DNA from: a virus
Virus record (IMG/VR): IMGVR_UViG_3300012964_000029
Coordinates: 1 to 37,714 of that record
Length of the DNA stretch: 37,714 bases
Strand: one strand, 5' to 3'
Part shown: in pieces, positions 1 through 6,483 of the stretch
Layout of the letters: each line of letters starts with the position of its first letter
How positions within the stretch are numbered: position 1 is the stretch's first letter
Program-made: the position numbers and the translations under genes
The notes under the pieces: generated by a model
What the model was told of the DNA's origin: nothing
Databases searched by the model: none
What the model saw: only the letters and a program-made list of their open reading frames with translations

Positions 1-395
1 GCCATCTTCACGCGCTCGCGCTTGCCGTAGTCGTCGCCGGCCATCCGGTCGAGTTCGTCGTCGGCCCAATCGAGAATACCGCCGTCGCCCGCCCATTCGT
101 GCGAGCAGGAATCGACCACGATGACAGGATAACCAGCCTTGTCAGCGGCCATGATGGCCTCGGCGTAAGCGTCCGGTCGGAACGGTGGCTTCAGGTCACC
201 GTGGTCGAAATTGAATTGATCCGCGTAGTGCTTTGCGCGCCCGGCTTCGGTGTCGATCACGCAAAACGGCTTGTCGCCGCAGATGCCGCTGGCGAGCCGC
301 ATCGCGGTGTAGGTCTTGCCGCTGCCGCTCGCCCCGATCAGCCCGATCAGCAGACCGACATTCTCGCGGGTAGCGTGCTTAAAGAGGAATGCCAT
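1..395 (-). CDS. Sak4-like RecA-fold ATPase (3' end missing)
   Basis: The first 131 residues of a P-loop ATPase; the C-terminus lies beyond the left edge. Walker A GASGSGKT is at residues 21-28, with a Walker B-like strand PVIVVDS at 90-96. This matches phage AAA_24/Sak4 proteins, RecA-core ATPases that assist single-strand annealing. The ATG at 395 has an AAGGAG Shine-Dalgarno seven bases upstream, inside the end of the exonuclease gene, giving a 17-bp overlap. Pairing with a RecE-type exonuclease gene supports a recombination role. The alternative is a generic phage nucleotide-binding protein; family assignment is firm, in vivo role inferred. Confidence 0.85.
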   Translation of the reverse strand, partial: MAFLFKHATRENVGLLIGLIGASGSGKTYTAMRLASGICGDKPFCVIDTEAGRAKHYADQFNFDHGDLKPPFRPDAYAEAIMAADKAGYPVIVVDSCSHEWAGDGGILDWADDELDRMAGDDYGKRERVKM

Positions 396-1293
396 TTTCT
401 AACTCCTTCTCGCTGAAACTGCCATCTTCCTGCATCGCCTGTTCAGCCCTCGCCATATCCCACGGCGACGGCTCGATGTAATGCACGCTGCCGTCATAGG
501 CCGGGAACTTGCCGGACTTCATGCAAGCGGCCCAAGCGTTGATCGCCCGCTCAACCTTGCGCGCCGAGATATCCTCCTGCGCGCTCGATAGCCCGAACGG
601 TTTGCAGGCGTAGGGCGGATTCTGCTCGATGGCCAGTATCAGGTGCCGCTCGCGCTTGATGCCGCGCGCGTAGAACGCCAGTGACACGTCGTAGCCCATG
701 TTGATCGCCATGCGCTCAAATGCGCTAGGATTGACGCTGCGCGCCGTGGTCTTGAGGTGCAGGCAAACATCGGCGTTGAGCCAGTCGGGCCTCGCCTTGC
801 ACAGCGTAGCGCCATCCTGCCATACGATTGTCTGCTCCGGTGCGCCGGTATCGAACACGCCGGCTAGTTCGCTGGTGGCGATGAAAGCCTTCGCGTTTTC
901 GACTATGGCCGTCACCGCCTCCACATTGGCAGGGAATAACGGAATTTTGCCGGCCGCTCGCGCCGCATCCCTCGCCGCCCGGATCGCCTTGTTCGTCCAG
1001 CCAGCTGGGATCGCGCCCGTCTTTTCAGCCGGGTAATCGTTCGGGTCGATGCACTCGATTATTCCCGTCCCACCTTCCAGCAATACGTCGTGCGCGACGG
1101 TGCCGAGATCGGACGCCGCGTTATTGTCAGTCTCGCGGTTCGGGTTCCACGGCGAATCGACCCATGCGTGCAGGGGGGATTGAGTCAGTAGCCGCACGCA
1201 CATGCCCGATGACAACGCTTTGATGGCAAGATACTCTTCCATGCTCATCTTCGGATAGACCCCCCGCACAACCTCCTGCCTCGCGTTCGTCAT
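379..1293 (-). CDS. RecE/Exo8-type PD-(D/E)XK exonuclease with altered active site
   Basis: 304 residues matching the putative exodeoxyribonuclease 8 PDDEXK-like family, which resects double-stranded DNA for phage recombination. Visible motifs are GTVAHDVLLEG (residues 64-74, His68), an acidic E153, KARPDW (166-171, Asp170), LHLKTT (178-183, Lys181) and GYDVSLAFY (200-208). In the family the core normally reads (V/I)DLKTT and GY..Q...Y. Here the acidic residue before LK is His179 and the glutamine position is Ser204, so catalysis may be lost or changed. The start has GAGGAG eight bases upstream and an ATGA overlap with the preceding gene. Confidence 0.82.
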   Translation of the reverse strand: MTNARQEVVRGVYPKMSMEEYLAIKALSSGMCVRLLTQSPLHAWVDSPWNPNRETDNNAASDLGTVAHDVLLEGGTGIIECIDPNDYPAEKTGAIPAGWTNKAIRAARDAARAAGKIPLFPANVEAVTAIVENAKAFIATSELAGVFDTGAPEQTIVWQDGATLCKARPDWLNADVCLHLKTTARSVNPSAFERMAINMGYDVSLAFYARGIKRERHLILAIEQNPPYACKPFGLSSAQEDISARKVERAINAWAACMKSGKFPAYDGSVHYIEPSPWDMARAEQAMQEDGSFSEKELENGIPL

Positions 1294-1457
1294 CGCGTCA
1301 ACTCCTCGGCAATAAAATCCTCGATTGTGGTTTGAATTATCTGGGCTAACTCCTCGGCCAGTTCTTTTTTATGATCCGCGCCAGTGTGGGCATTTTTTGT
1401 ATCGCAATCATCAAGAAATAACTGCGCCAAAACGTAGCATTTAACATCGTAACTCAT
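1290..1457 (-). CDS. small hypothetical protein, 55 aa
   Basis: Unrecognised acidic, probably helical protein. The Met at 1457 is preferred over an upstream in-frame codon because it overlaps the previous stop as ATGA and has AGGGGG four bases upstream. Its own stop overlaps the exonuclease start as ATGA, so it is translationally coupled on both sides. Confidence 0.6.
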   Translation of the reverse strand: MSYDVKCYVLAQLFLDDCDTKNAHTGADHKKELAEELAQIIQTTIEDFIAEELTR

Positions 1458-1666
1458 GCCGCCCCCTGTTGAGTTTTCGGCTTCCACCACTTGCCCTCTT
1501 TGGTACAGCCAGTCACTTCCATCTGCCGCTGTATGTCAGCGCATGGCCCGCTGACCGTTTCGCCGGTTACCATGTTGACGCGCTTATTCTCCGGCGCGCG
1601 GCAGTCGCTAGGAGTGCCGGGGAAATGCCATTTGCACGCGACGCAGAATTTCGGGACGTCGGTCAT
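1454..1666 (-). CDS. small Cys-rich hypothetical protein, 70 aa
   Basis: Unrecognised protein with a CVAC pair near residue 8 and further cysteines near 22, 42 and 54, plus KWWKPK near the C-terminus. The cysteine spacing could bind a metal. It overlaps both neighbours by ATGA. The upstream Shine-Dalgarno is weak, so expression probably depends on coupling. Confidence 0.6.
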   Translation of the reverse strand: MTDVPKFCVACKWHFPGTPSDCRAPENKRVNMVTGETVSGPCADIQRQMEVTGCTKEGKWWKPKTQQGAA

Positions 1667-1893
1667 GCTCGCTTCTTTCTTGGTGTACTTGGTGTATACA
1701 GACCGGAACCATTCACAACAATTTTTGACTCGACATTCAGCACATCATGGAGCATATATCTCCCGACGCGCCGCTTTTCACCAATAATCGCGGTGTCGTC
1801 AGTGTCGGTATGAACCAGCAGCCATTCGTCGTCTGTTCCGGCCTCTTCGACTGTCACGTAAATTTCGTTCGGGAAAACTCTCGGTCTGCTCAT
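1663..1893 (-). CDS. hypothetical protein, 76 aa
   Basis: Unrecognised protein with alternating hydrophobic stretches (EIYVTV, EWLLVHT) and a basic C-terminus (TPRKKRA). The ATG at 1893 is chosen over a GTG at 1899 because AGGAGG lies exactly five bases before it and would abut the GTG. That Shine-Dalgarno is formed by the final Arg-Arg codons of the preceding gene. Confidence 0.6.
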   Translation of the reverse strand: MSRPRVFPNEIYVTVEEAGTDDEWLLVHTDTDDTAIIGEKRRVGRYMLHDVLNVESKIVVNGSGLYTPSTPRKKRA

Positions 1894-1895
1894 TA

Positions 1896-2099
1896 TCACC
1901 TCCTAGAATGTAGCAATTCATCGATGCTGCGATACCCGCGCTTTCTCGCGTAGGTGTCCTGCTTGGTGTCCATGATGTCGGGGGCCGCAGCGGGCGCATG
2001 GTCTACGGTCGTCTCAACCCGCTTTCCCCGACTCTCCTGCGCCGCTGCGGCTTTTCTGGCCCTTTTCCTTGTCGCCCTAAATTTGGCAAGCTCGCTCAT
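1896..2099 (-). CDS. basic hypothetical protein, 67 aa (short start preferred)
   Basis: Unrecognised basic protein beginning MSELAKFRATRKRARK, with a central Ala-rich linker and an RGYRSIDELLHSRR tail. An in-frame ATG at 2171 would add 24 residues but lacks a ribosome-binding site. The ATG at 2099 overlaps the stop of the preceding membrane ORF as ATGA, the junction used throughout this operon. Choice of start is inference. Confidence 0.5.
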   Translation of the reverse strand: MSELAKFRATRKRARKAAAAQESRGKRVETTVDHAPAAAPDIMDTKQDTYARKRGYRSIDELLHSRR

Positions 2100-2209
2100 A
2101 GGCATTTTAGTAAATTCGCGCATAAAGTTACTACCATCCAGTTCCACACGTATTCGATCACGAATAGCCATAACAAGATAAAAATCACCAAAGCTATTTT
2201 GTATCTCAT
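2096..2209 (-). CDS. 37-residue single-pass membrane peptide
   Basis: Starts MRYKIALVIFILLWLFV, a nearly continuous hydrophobic segment over residues 4-18 followed by a second hydrophobic stretch. It overlaps the preceding stop as ATGA and its own stop overlaps the next start as ATGA; GAAGG lies just upstream. If the next gene starts at 2171 the two would overlap by 76 bp, so either that start or this ORF is wrong. Function unknown. Confidence 0.5.
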   Translation of the reverse strand: MRYKIALVIFILLWLFVIEYVWNWMVVTLCANLLKCL

Positions 2210-2373
2210 GCCTTCACCCGCTTCCTCGTCGAGCGGATACGCAGACAGCGATCACAAATGCGATACTTATCTGGCGGAATCAACTCCGGCTCGCGCTCGG
2301 GTTTACGCAGCCGCCTGTCCTTGTGGATTGGCGCGAGGCGCAGCAGGGCGCGCAATAGGCAGATGAGCTTCAT
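2206..2373 (-). CDS. small basic protein with a CxxC pair, 55 aa
   Basis: Short basic protein starting MKLICLLRALLRLAP and containing CDRC near residue 41, ending RKRVKA. No family recognised. ATGA overlaps at both ends place it in the translational chain between the 122-residue gene upstream and the membrane peptide downstream. Confidence 0.5.
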   Translation of the reverse strand: MKLICLLRALLRLAPIHKDRRLRKPEREPELIPPDKYRICDRCLRIRSTRKRVKA

Positions 2374-2738
2374 TTCGTGTCCTGTGCTTTTACTGCGTCA
2401 TGCCACATTTTCATCATGCCGATTGGTTCCGGCTCATCGGTGCATGGCTCCGGCAGCGAAGGCAGCAAGCCCGCCTGCGCGGCCATCAAGAATGCATTGA
2501 GTTGGCGCATCTTGTTTAACTCTGCCTCGATCCGCATCCATTCCCAGGAGTCTTTCCCGTAATGAGTCATGACCGCTCCGACCGCGCCCTTGAATTGGAC
2601 TTCGCGGTCAAGCACCATCCAGTGATCTTTTGCGACATTCATTGCCGCGCGCAGCTTGTCCTCTAGTCCACCAGAACACCGCTTTACTGCGTCTTCACAC
2701 TCGGAAGTTACCAGAGACAACATCACATCATTTCCCAT
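2370..2738 (-). CDS. hypothetical protein, 122 aa
   Basis: Unrecognised, mostly helical protein with a conserved-looking HYGKDSWEWMRIEAELNKMR segment in the middle. The second of two adjacent in-frame ATGs (2738) is chosen because AGGAG lies six bases before it, whereas the first abuts AGGAG. It follows the upstream stop by 14 bases, one of the few true gaps in the operon. Confidence 0.6.
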   Translation of the reverse strand: MGNDVMLSLVTSECEDAVKRCSGGLEDKLRAAMNVAKDHWMVLDREVQFKGAVGAVMTHYGKDSWEWMRIEAELNKMRQLNAFLMAAQAGLLPSLPEPCTDEPEPIGMMKMWHDAVKAQDTK

Positions 2739-2752
2739 CGCCATCTCCTATA

Positions 2753-3037
2753 TTATTTCGCCGCCTTAATTTTCGTCACTTTCGCTAATGGCTTGCCAGG
2801 CAACGGCTCACCGCCTTTGACATTGGCAAACACATCCGGTGTCACCATGACCTCTCTGTCGAGTCCCTTCGCCGCGCACTTGAACGGCTTGCCATACTTC
2901 GCTGCGGCCTTCAGCAATGCGCGCTCACGCCAGTCACGTTTCTTTTTCGGCGGGATCACGGGGACATGATCCATCACCATGTCATCCGGCTGGGAGAGCG
3001 CGCGTTTGATTGCGGCGAGAATTGTTGAGAGAGTCAT
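2753..3037 (-). CDS. hypothetical protein, 94 aa
   Basis: Unrecognised basic protein with PPKKKRDWRERALLKAAAKY in the centre and a Lys-rich C-terminus. CGGAGGA lies eight bases before the ATG, and the start overlaps the preceding stop as ATGA. Confidence 0.6.
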   Translation of the reverse strand: MTLSTILAAIKRALSQPDDMVMDHVPVIPPKKKRDWRERALLKAAAKYGKPFKCAAKGLDREVMVTPDVFANVKGGEPLPGKPLAKVTKIKAAK

Positions 3038-3423
3038 GGTTTCAGTCCTCCGTGCGCGTTGATTATTTCCTCGACCACGGACACAGGAACGTACCCATAA
3101 ACGCTGTTCAGCGGGTCGCTATCCTGCCCGCCGTCAATGTATGGCATCAATTCTTCAATGCGCGCCGATGGGTATCCGCATTCCACCGACGAATAGTGTT
3201 CCGCGAAATCATCGCGCGGGCGACTGTAAGCCCCGAAGTGTGCCTGCACGCTCAGAGTCAGTCCGTCGGCGCACTCCATTGGCGGGAAAATTGTATTAAC
3301 CTCGCTTCCCTTGGTGCGCGGATACTCATTCATTCCTCCGAGCATTGAACTGTAGTGATACTCAGCAGTCTGCCAATCGGCCGGGTAGAACCGTTTGAAA
3401 TAATCGTTTACCAAATCGCTCAT
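3034..3423 (-). CDS. hypothetical protein, 129 aa
   Basis: Unrecognised soluble acidic protein, rich in Tyr (DYFKRFYPADW near the N-terminus, YSSVECGYPSARIEELMPYI in the second half). ATGA overlap with the upstream membrane-protein gene. Frame conservation and coupling support a real gene; no function can be assigned. Confidence 0.6.
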   Translation of the reverse strand: MSDLVNDYFKRFYPADWQTAEYHYSSMLGGMNEYPRTKGSEVNTIFPPMECADGLTLSVQAHFGAYSRPRDDFAEHYSSVECGYPSARIEELMPYIDGGQDSDPLNSVYGYVPVSVVEEIINAHGGLKP

Positions 3424-3620
3424 ATCCGCCCCCGTAAAGATTTGAACGCCGCGTCAAGCTGCTCCTGCCGAAGCTGATGCGCGATGCCCGCCCGGTACCG
3501 CCACCCGAGCCACGTGATGGCCACGCCGGCGCCGAGACAGGACGCGGTGAACAGGATGCCAAGCGTGGTCAGCCAGTCGGGTGCGGCGATGAGGGTGCGC
3601 AGGAGGGCGGTGCAGGTCAT
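3420..3620 (-). CDS. small single-pass membrane protein, 66 aa
   Basis: One strong transmembrane segment at about residues 17-40 (WLTTLGILFTASCLGAGVAI), then a charged cytoplasmic tail with a short helical stretch. It could be a superinfection or host-membrane effector. A spanin or holin role is less likely this far from a lysis cassette. ATGA overlaps on both sides. Confidence 0.6.
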   Translation of the reverse strand: MTCTALLRTLIAAPDWLTTLGILFTASCLGAGVAITWLGWRYRAGIAHQLRQEQLDAAFKSLRGRI

Positions 3621-4018
3621 TTCAGTAGCTCATCCGGCACGTTGAAGAATCCCTGCGCCCCTTTGAACGGAATCGGCTCTGGCAGCGCAACGATATCGGT
3701 CAGGAACCACGCGAAGCGGCCGGGAGTATAGTTCCCGTAGATGCGCTCGATCGCAGTGATCTGATGCTCAACATCTTCGGTGCGGCGGCAACCCATGAGC
3801 GTGCAGGTTGCGACAATTGCGCCGAGCGGAATTTCTTTCGGCAAGCGCCCCATCATCTGTTCCATGCTGGCAAAGTTGCGCTCGTCCGGGCCCCATCGCT
3901 TCGCTGCATGGATAGCCAGCGGCCCGGTGTAATTCGTTGACCAATGGCGGGTCTCAACGCGCTTCGTGCCGACGGCGATCGCGGTCGCCCATGGTTGCCA
4001 CAAAGAAATAGCGCGCAT
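3617..4018 (-). CDS. ASCH (PUA-like) domain protein, 133 aa
   Basis: MRAISLWQPWATAI at the N-terminus, KRVETRHWST at about 25-34 and PLAIHAAKRW at about 38-47 form the ASCH signature of a small PUA-like RNA/nucleic-acid-binding fold. Some ASCH proteins are ribonucleases or modified-nucleoside hydrolases; which applies here is not visible. The start at 4018 (TGATG junction) is preferred over 4033 because GGAGG lies eight bases upstream. Confidence 0.78.
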   Translation of the reverse strand: MRAISLWQPWATAIAVGTKRVETRHWSTNYTGPLAIHAAKRWGPDERNFASMEQMMGRLPKEIPLGAIVATCTLMGCRRTEDVEHQITAIERIYGNYTPGRFAWFLTDIVALPEPIPFKGAQGFFNVPDELLK

Positions 4019-4185
4019 CAGACCATCCTCCAAAAATACCCCGCGACCACCGCCAGCACCAGGATCGCGATGGCGGCGGCCAACCGATTGCGCGCCCGGC
4101 GTTGCTCATCGATGAGCTCGTCATCCTCCCGAATCTGCTGCGCGTAGGTCTTCAGGCGGCGGCTGCAGCTGACTGGGGTGTTCAT
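4018..4185 (-). CDS. tail-anchored membrane protein, 55 aa
   Basis: A charged N-terminal helix (REDDELIDEQRRARNR) is followed by a C-terminal transmembrane segment (AAAIAILVLAVVAGYFW). This tail-anchored arrangement places most of the protein in the cytoplasm. The ATG at 4185 has AAGAGG upstream and an ATGA overlap. Function unknown. Confidence 0.6.
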   Translation of the reverse strand: MNTPVSCSRRLKTYAQQIREDDELIDEQRRARNRLAAAIAILVLAVVAGYFWRMV

Positions 4186-4652
4186 GGCCACCTCTTCTGC
4201 ATCGGCATCAGAAGCCCAATGCCGCCGTCGAACCTGAACCATGCCGGCCACTTCTCATTCGGCGATATCGTGCAACCCGGCAACATTTTGATCAGCGCCA
4301 GGTATTTGCGTTGAAATGGAATCCCCCCAATGTCCACAGATTTGATTACCTCGACGAAACCGTTGGTGCATTCCGAGCAACCGTGCTCGCAGTTGTCGCA
4401 TGGAGTCATGATTGCGTCCGGCAGGTCTGGAATCGGTAGCCATTGCCTGTCCTCGCCGATGGCATGGATGGCATGTTCCGCGAACAATTTATCGGCCCTC
4501 GGCGCGAACTTTGACTCCGGGATTTCGCCGCGCAATGGCACGCGGATCAGGATATGGCCATTTGTCGCGTAGGTATATTCGGCATCGGAGAATGGCGCGG
4601 CGATCTCCGAGCGACAGTCATTCGCGTTGTAGAAGGGCGTAAGATTGATCAT
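4182..4652 (-). CDS. phage protein with a zinc-finger-like loop, 156 aa
   Basis: The N-terminal half (TYATNGHILIRVPL) resembles a phage protein family that reads like a sliding-clamp subdomain. The middle carries CDNCEHGCSECTNG at about 85-98, a CxxC...CxxC zinc-binding pattern. The C-terminus ends FDGGIGLLMPM, also typical of that family, whose function is not established. ATGA overlaps on both sides. Confidence 0.65.
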   Translation of the reverse strand: MINLTPFYNANDCRSEIAAPFSDAEYTYATNGHILIRVPLRGEIPESKFAPRADKLFAEHAIHAIGEDRQWLPIPDLPDAIMTPCDNCEHGCSECTNGFVEVIKSVDIGGIPFQRKYLALIKMLPGCTISPNEKWPAWFRFDGGIGLLMPMQKRWP

Positions 4653-4819
4653 GATTTCGGCCTCTGCCTCGTAATGAATAACCAGATGCGGCTGGCGGCA
4701 CGGCCAAGCAGAAAACAGAAACCGATACCAATGAATAACGCCGCCGAAATCACCAACCCGCCGACAAAGAATTTCATCGCGAGCGCGACCGATTCCTGCA
4801 GATAGGAGATGGCGATCAT
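4649..4819 (-). CDS. small membrane protein, 56 aa
   Basis: Hydrophobic over about residues 14-38 (MKFFVGGLVISAALFIGIGF), then basic (RAASRIWLFITRQRPKS). The start at 4819 is chosen for its ATGA overlap with the preceding gene; a longer in-frame start at 4861 would lie inside that gene. No family recognised. Confidence 0.55.
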   Translation of the reverse strand: MIAISYLQESVALAMKFFVGGLVISAALFIGIGFCFLLGRAASRIWLFITRQRPKS

Positions 4820-5013
4820 CTGTACGTCACCGTATCGGCGTGAACCGAATCGAGCAGGCAATCAACTCGATCCACGGATTTGATGGCGGTCCAATCAAAG
4901 TGCACCGAGTTGATACGGATGCCATGTTGGCGCCACACTTCCCGCGCGAGGTCGCGCAACGCGCCATGCACCGCGCTTTCGATAGCTACCGAAATTCCGT
5001 TTACGCTGGCCAT
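4816..5013 (-). CDS. hypothetical protein, 65 aa
   Basis: Begins MASVNGISVAIESAVHGALR and ends DSVHADTVTYR. It resembles no family I can name. CGGAG lies about seven bases before the ATG at 5013, and the upstream stop is one base away. Confidence 0.55.
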   Translation of the reverse strand: MASVNGISVAIESAVHGALRDLAREVWRQHGIRINSVHFDWTAIKSVDRVDCLLDSVHADTVTYR

Positions 5014-5014
5014 T

Positions 5015-5401
5015 TCACGGCTCCGCCTCATATCGGGCCAACATTTCCCTTTCCGCGAGTTCCATACATTCCTCGCGCCAAACCACCTGCGCCGCCGCCC
5101 GGATCACATTCGCGAATTGCCACATCGCGGCCAGCACATAGGCGGTCGCAATCCCATCCCCGGCGCGCGCATTGTCGATGTTCATGAGTGCGCGATGCAG
5201 GTAGGGCTCATAGGCGCTCGCGTCGATGCCGGCCATCAGGTCGCAGAAACGCGGGCCTTCGGTCAGGCGTTCGGTGATCAGTTCCGATGTGAGAATTTCG
5301 ACGGCCTGCTGCTCGGTTGCGTCGAGTTCGCGGGCGAGGTGTTCGTCACCGTGGATATGATTGTTGCGGCTGGCGCCTTCTGGAGCTATACGAGTGTTCA
5401 T
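5015..5401 (-). CDS. hypothetical helical protein, 128 aa
   Basis: Predominantly helical and acidic, with ATEQQAVEILTSELITERL and a C-terminal helix ending LAEREMLARYEAEP. AAGG lies seven bases before the ATG, which overlaps the preceding stop as ATGA. No function assigned. Confidence 0.6.
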   Translation of the reverse strand: MNTRIAPEGASRNNHIHGDEHLARELDATEQQAVEILTSELITERLTEGPRFCDLMAGIDASAYEPYLHRALMNIDNARAGDGIATAYVLAAMWQFANVIRAAAQVVWREECMELAEREMLARYEAEP

Positions 5402-5607
5402 GATTGAGCCTTGGCGATTGCGGCCTTCAGTTCGGAATAGTTCTCCATCACGAAACTATAAGCATCAGCAGAAAGTCCTGTAGCGCGCTTGGCGCGAGGA
5501 TCAAACATGTTGAATTGGCCTGATCTGCGCACCTTTTCATAAGCCTTCCATTGGCTCAATTGATTGGCGCTGAAGGCGGCGCCGGGTTGGGCTGCGCGGG
5601 CACTCAT
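5398..5607 (-). CDS. conserved phage hypothetical protein, 69 aa
   Basis: Contains FNMFDPRAKRATGLSADAY followed by FVMENYSELK, a pattern I recognise from uncharacterised small proteins in early regions of proteobacterial phages. The start at 5607 is supported by an ATGA overlap. Function unknown. Confidence 0.6.
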   Translation of the reverse strand: MSARAAQPGAAFSANQLSQWKAYEKVRRSGQFNMFDPRAKRATGLSADAYSFVMENYSELKAAIAKAQS

Positions 5608-5738
5608 AACCAAATCCAATCGCTCAGCAGCAGGCCGAGCAGAATGACGGCGAGGCCGACTATCACGATCAGGTCGGCGCGCGTCGGAGCTGGGTCGAGG
5701 GCGCGCAGCTTGTCGGCGGTGGGCATGTGGTTGATCAT
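5604..5738 (-). CDS. 44-residue membrane peptide
   Basis: A short polar N-terminus precedes one transmembrane segment (LIVIVGLAVILLGLLLSDW) that runs almost to the end. The ATG at 5738 overlaps the preceding stop as ATGA, with a GGGTGA ribosome-binding site upstream. It is one of at least five tiny membrane proteins in this operon. Confidence 0.55.
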   Translation of the reverse strand: MINHMPTADKLRALDPAPTRADLIVIVGLAVILLGLLLSDWIWL

Positions 5739-5926
5739 GCCGTCACCCTTGCGCTTACTGGCACCATCGGCATCAGGCATTGATCGCACATGGGGTGCTC
5801 GCCTGCGGGTATCGTTCCCTGCGTGATCTGGCGAATGTGGCCGCACCCGATGCAGCGACACTTAATGACGGTAATGCGCGATGGCGTCGGGTCGAGTGGG
5901 CCGAAGGGCTGGGGGGTGCGTGTCAT
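5735..5926 (-). CDS. zinc-ribbon protein, first gene of the leftward operon
   Basis: 63 residues with CRCIGC at about 23-28 and CDQC at about 47-50, a two-knuckle zinc ribbon. As the promoter-proximal gene it could be an early regulator, but no specific role is visible. CAGGAG lies seven bases before the ATG, and the leftward promoter lies about 50 bp upstream. Confidence 0.65.
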   Translation of the reverse strand: MTRTPQPFGPLDPTPSRITVIKCRCIGCGHIRQITQGTIPAGEHPMCDQCLMPMVPVSARVTA

Positions 5927-5975
5927 CGTCTTTCTCCTGTCCTAGAATTCGGTGGCGATTAATTACTCAATCGCT

Positions 5976-6003
5976 ATAATACAGTGCGTATTGAAAAAAG
6001 CAA
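5976..6003 (-). promoter_or_regulatory. leftward early promoter (PL-like)
   Basis: On the minus strand TTGCTT (6003-5998) and TATTAT (5981-5976) are separated by 16 bases. Operator copy 1 covers the spacer and overlaps the -10; copy 2 overlaps the -35. This arrangement fits a repressed promoter for the 21-gene operon. Start site is inferred. Confidence 0.55.
5978..5992. promoter_or_regulatory. immunity operator copy 1
   Basis: AATAC-AGTGC-GTATT: perfect inverted 5-bp arms around a 5-bp spacer. It lies between the -35 and -10 of the leftward promoter, partly overlapping the -10. Confidence 0.7.
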
Positions 6004-6016
6004 TACCCTGCGTATT
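6002..6016. promoter_or_regulatory. immunity operator copy 2
   Basis: AATAC-CCTGC-GTATT, centred 24 bp from copy 1, so the two sites are two to three helical turns apart. It overlaps the -35 of the leftward promoter. Confidence 0.7.
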
Positions 6017-6059
6017 ATTTATTTTCGACAACAGGTAAACTACTGATTACTGCGGGGAT

Positions 6060-6410
6060 TTACTGCAGACGCCGGTCTGGGATGGAGGGATTCCTGCGCT
6101 CTTTGCCGCGATATTTCGTCGCTTTTTGAGTTTTATTATCGTTTCTTAGGACTGCTGGCGATGAGGTCACCAGTTTTTTGATTTCGTCGATCAGTTCGCT
6201 ACCACCAAGGACGGCGCCGAATAGAATCTGCTGAGGAACCGCCCCGGCCGCCCGGCAGAGACGCAGGAATTGGCTCAGTTTTATCTCGTTACGAGACGTG
6301 AACCAATGCCCGACACCGCCTTGGGTCATTCCAAGCCGCTTTGCGATGTCATCCTGCGTGATTCCGGTAGCCCTCATATGGGCTTTTAGGCGCGTTTGCC
6401 ATGATTCCAT
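6060..6410 (-). CDS. CI-like phage repressor (XRE family), 116 aa
   Basis: An N-terminal XRE helix-turn-helix spans about residues 16-36 (GITQDDIAKRLGMTQGG, then VGHW). The remaining 80 residues carry no LexA/CI peptidase motif, so this is a short repressor not obviously cleaved in the SOS response. The ATG at 6410 is chosen; a TTG at 6464 would add 18 residues and lie inside the operators. No clear Shine-Dalgarno precedes it. It is divergent from the Cro-like gene and both flanks carry the operators, as expected for the immunity repressor. Confidence 0.75.
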   Translation of the reverse strand: MESWQTRLKAHMRATGITQDDIAKRLGMTQGGVGHWFTSRNEIKLSQFLRLCRAAGAVPQQILFGAVLGGSELIDEIKKLVTSSPAVLRNDNKTQKATKYRGKERRNPSIPDRRLQ

Positions 6411-6434
6411 GGACAAAATGGTAGCGAAATTTTC

Positions 6435-6449
6435 TATACCGTCCGTATT
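6435..6449. promoter_or_regulatory. immunity operator copy 3
   Basis: TATAC-CGTCC-GTATT, one mismatch in the left arm. It lies between the divergent repressor and Cro-like genes, upstream of the repressor start. Confidence 0.6.
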
Positions 6450-6471
6450 GACATCCCTTCCCAAATATAAT
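6448..6471 (+). promoter_or_regulatory. possible rightward promoter elements
   Basis: A perfect TTGACA (6448-6453) and a perfect TATAAT (6466-6471) occur, but only 12 bases apart, too close for one standard sigma-70 promoter. The TATAAT may work with a different -35. Either way the transcript would start almost at the Cro-like start codon. Confidence 0.3.
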
Positions 6472-6483
6472 ACCGTGCGTATT
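6469..6483. promoter_or_regulatory. immunity operator copy 4
   Basis: AATAC-CGTGC-GTATT with perfect arms, overlapping the TATAAT and ending on the base before the GTG start of the Cro-like gene. Binding here should block transcription of that gene. Confidence 0.7.
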
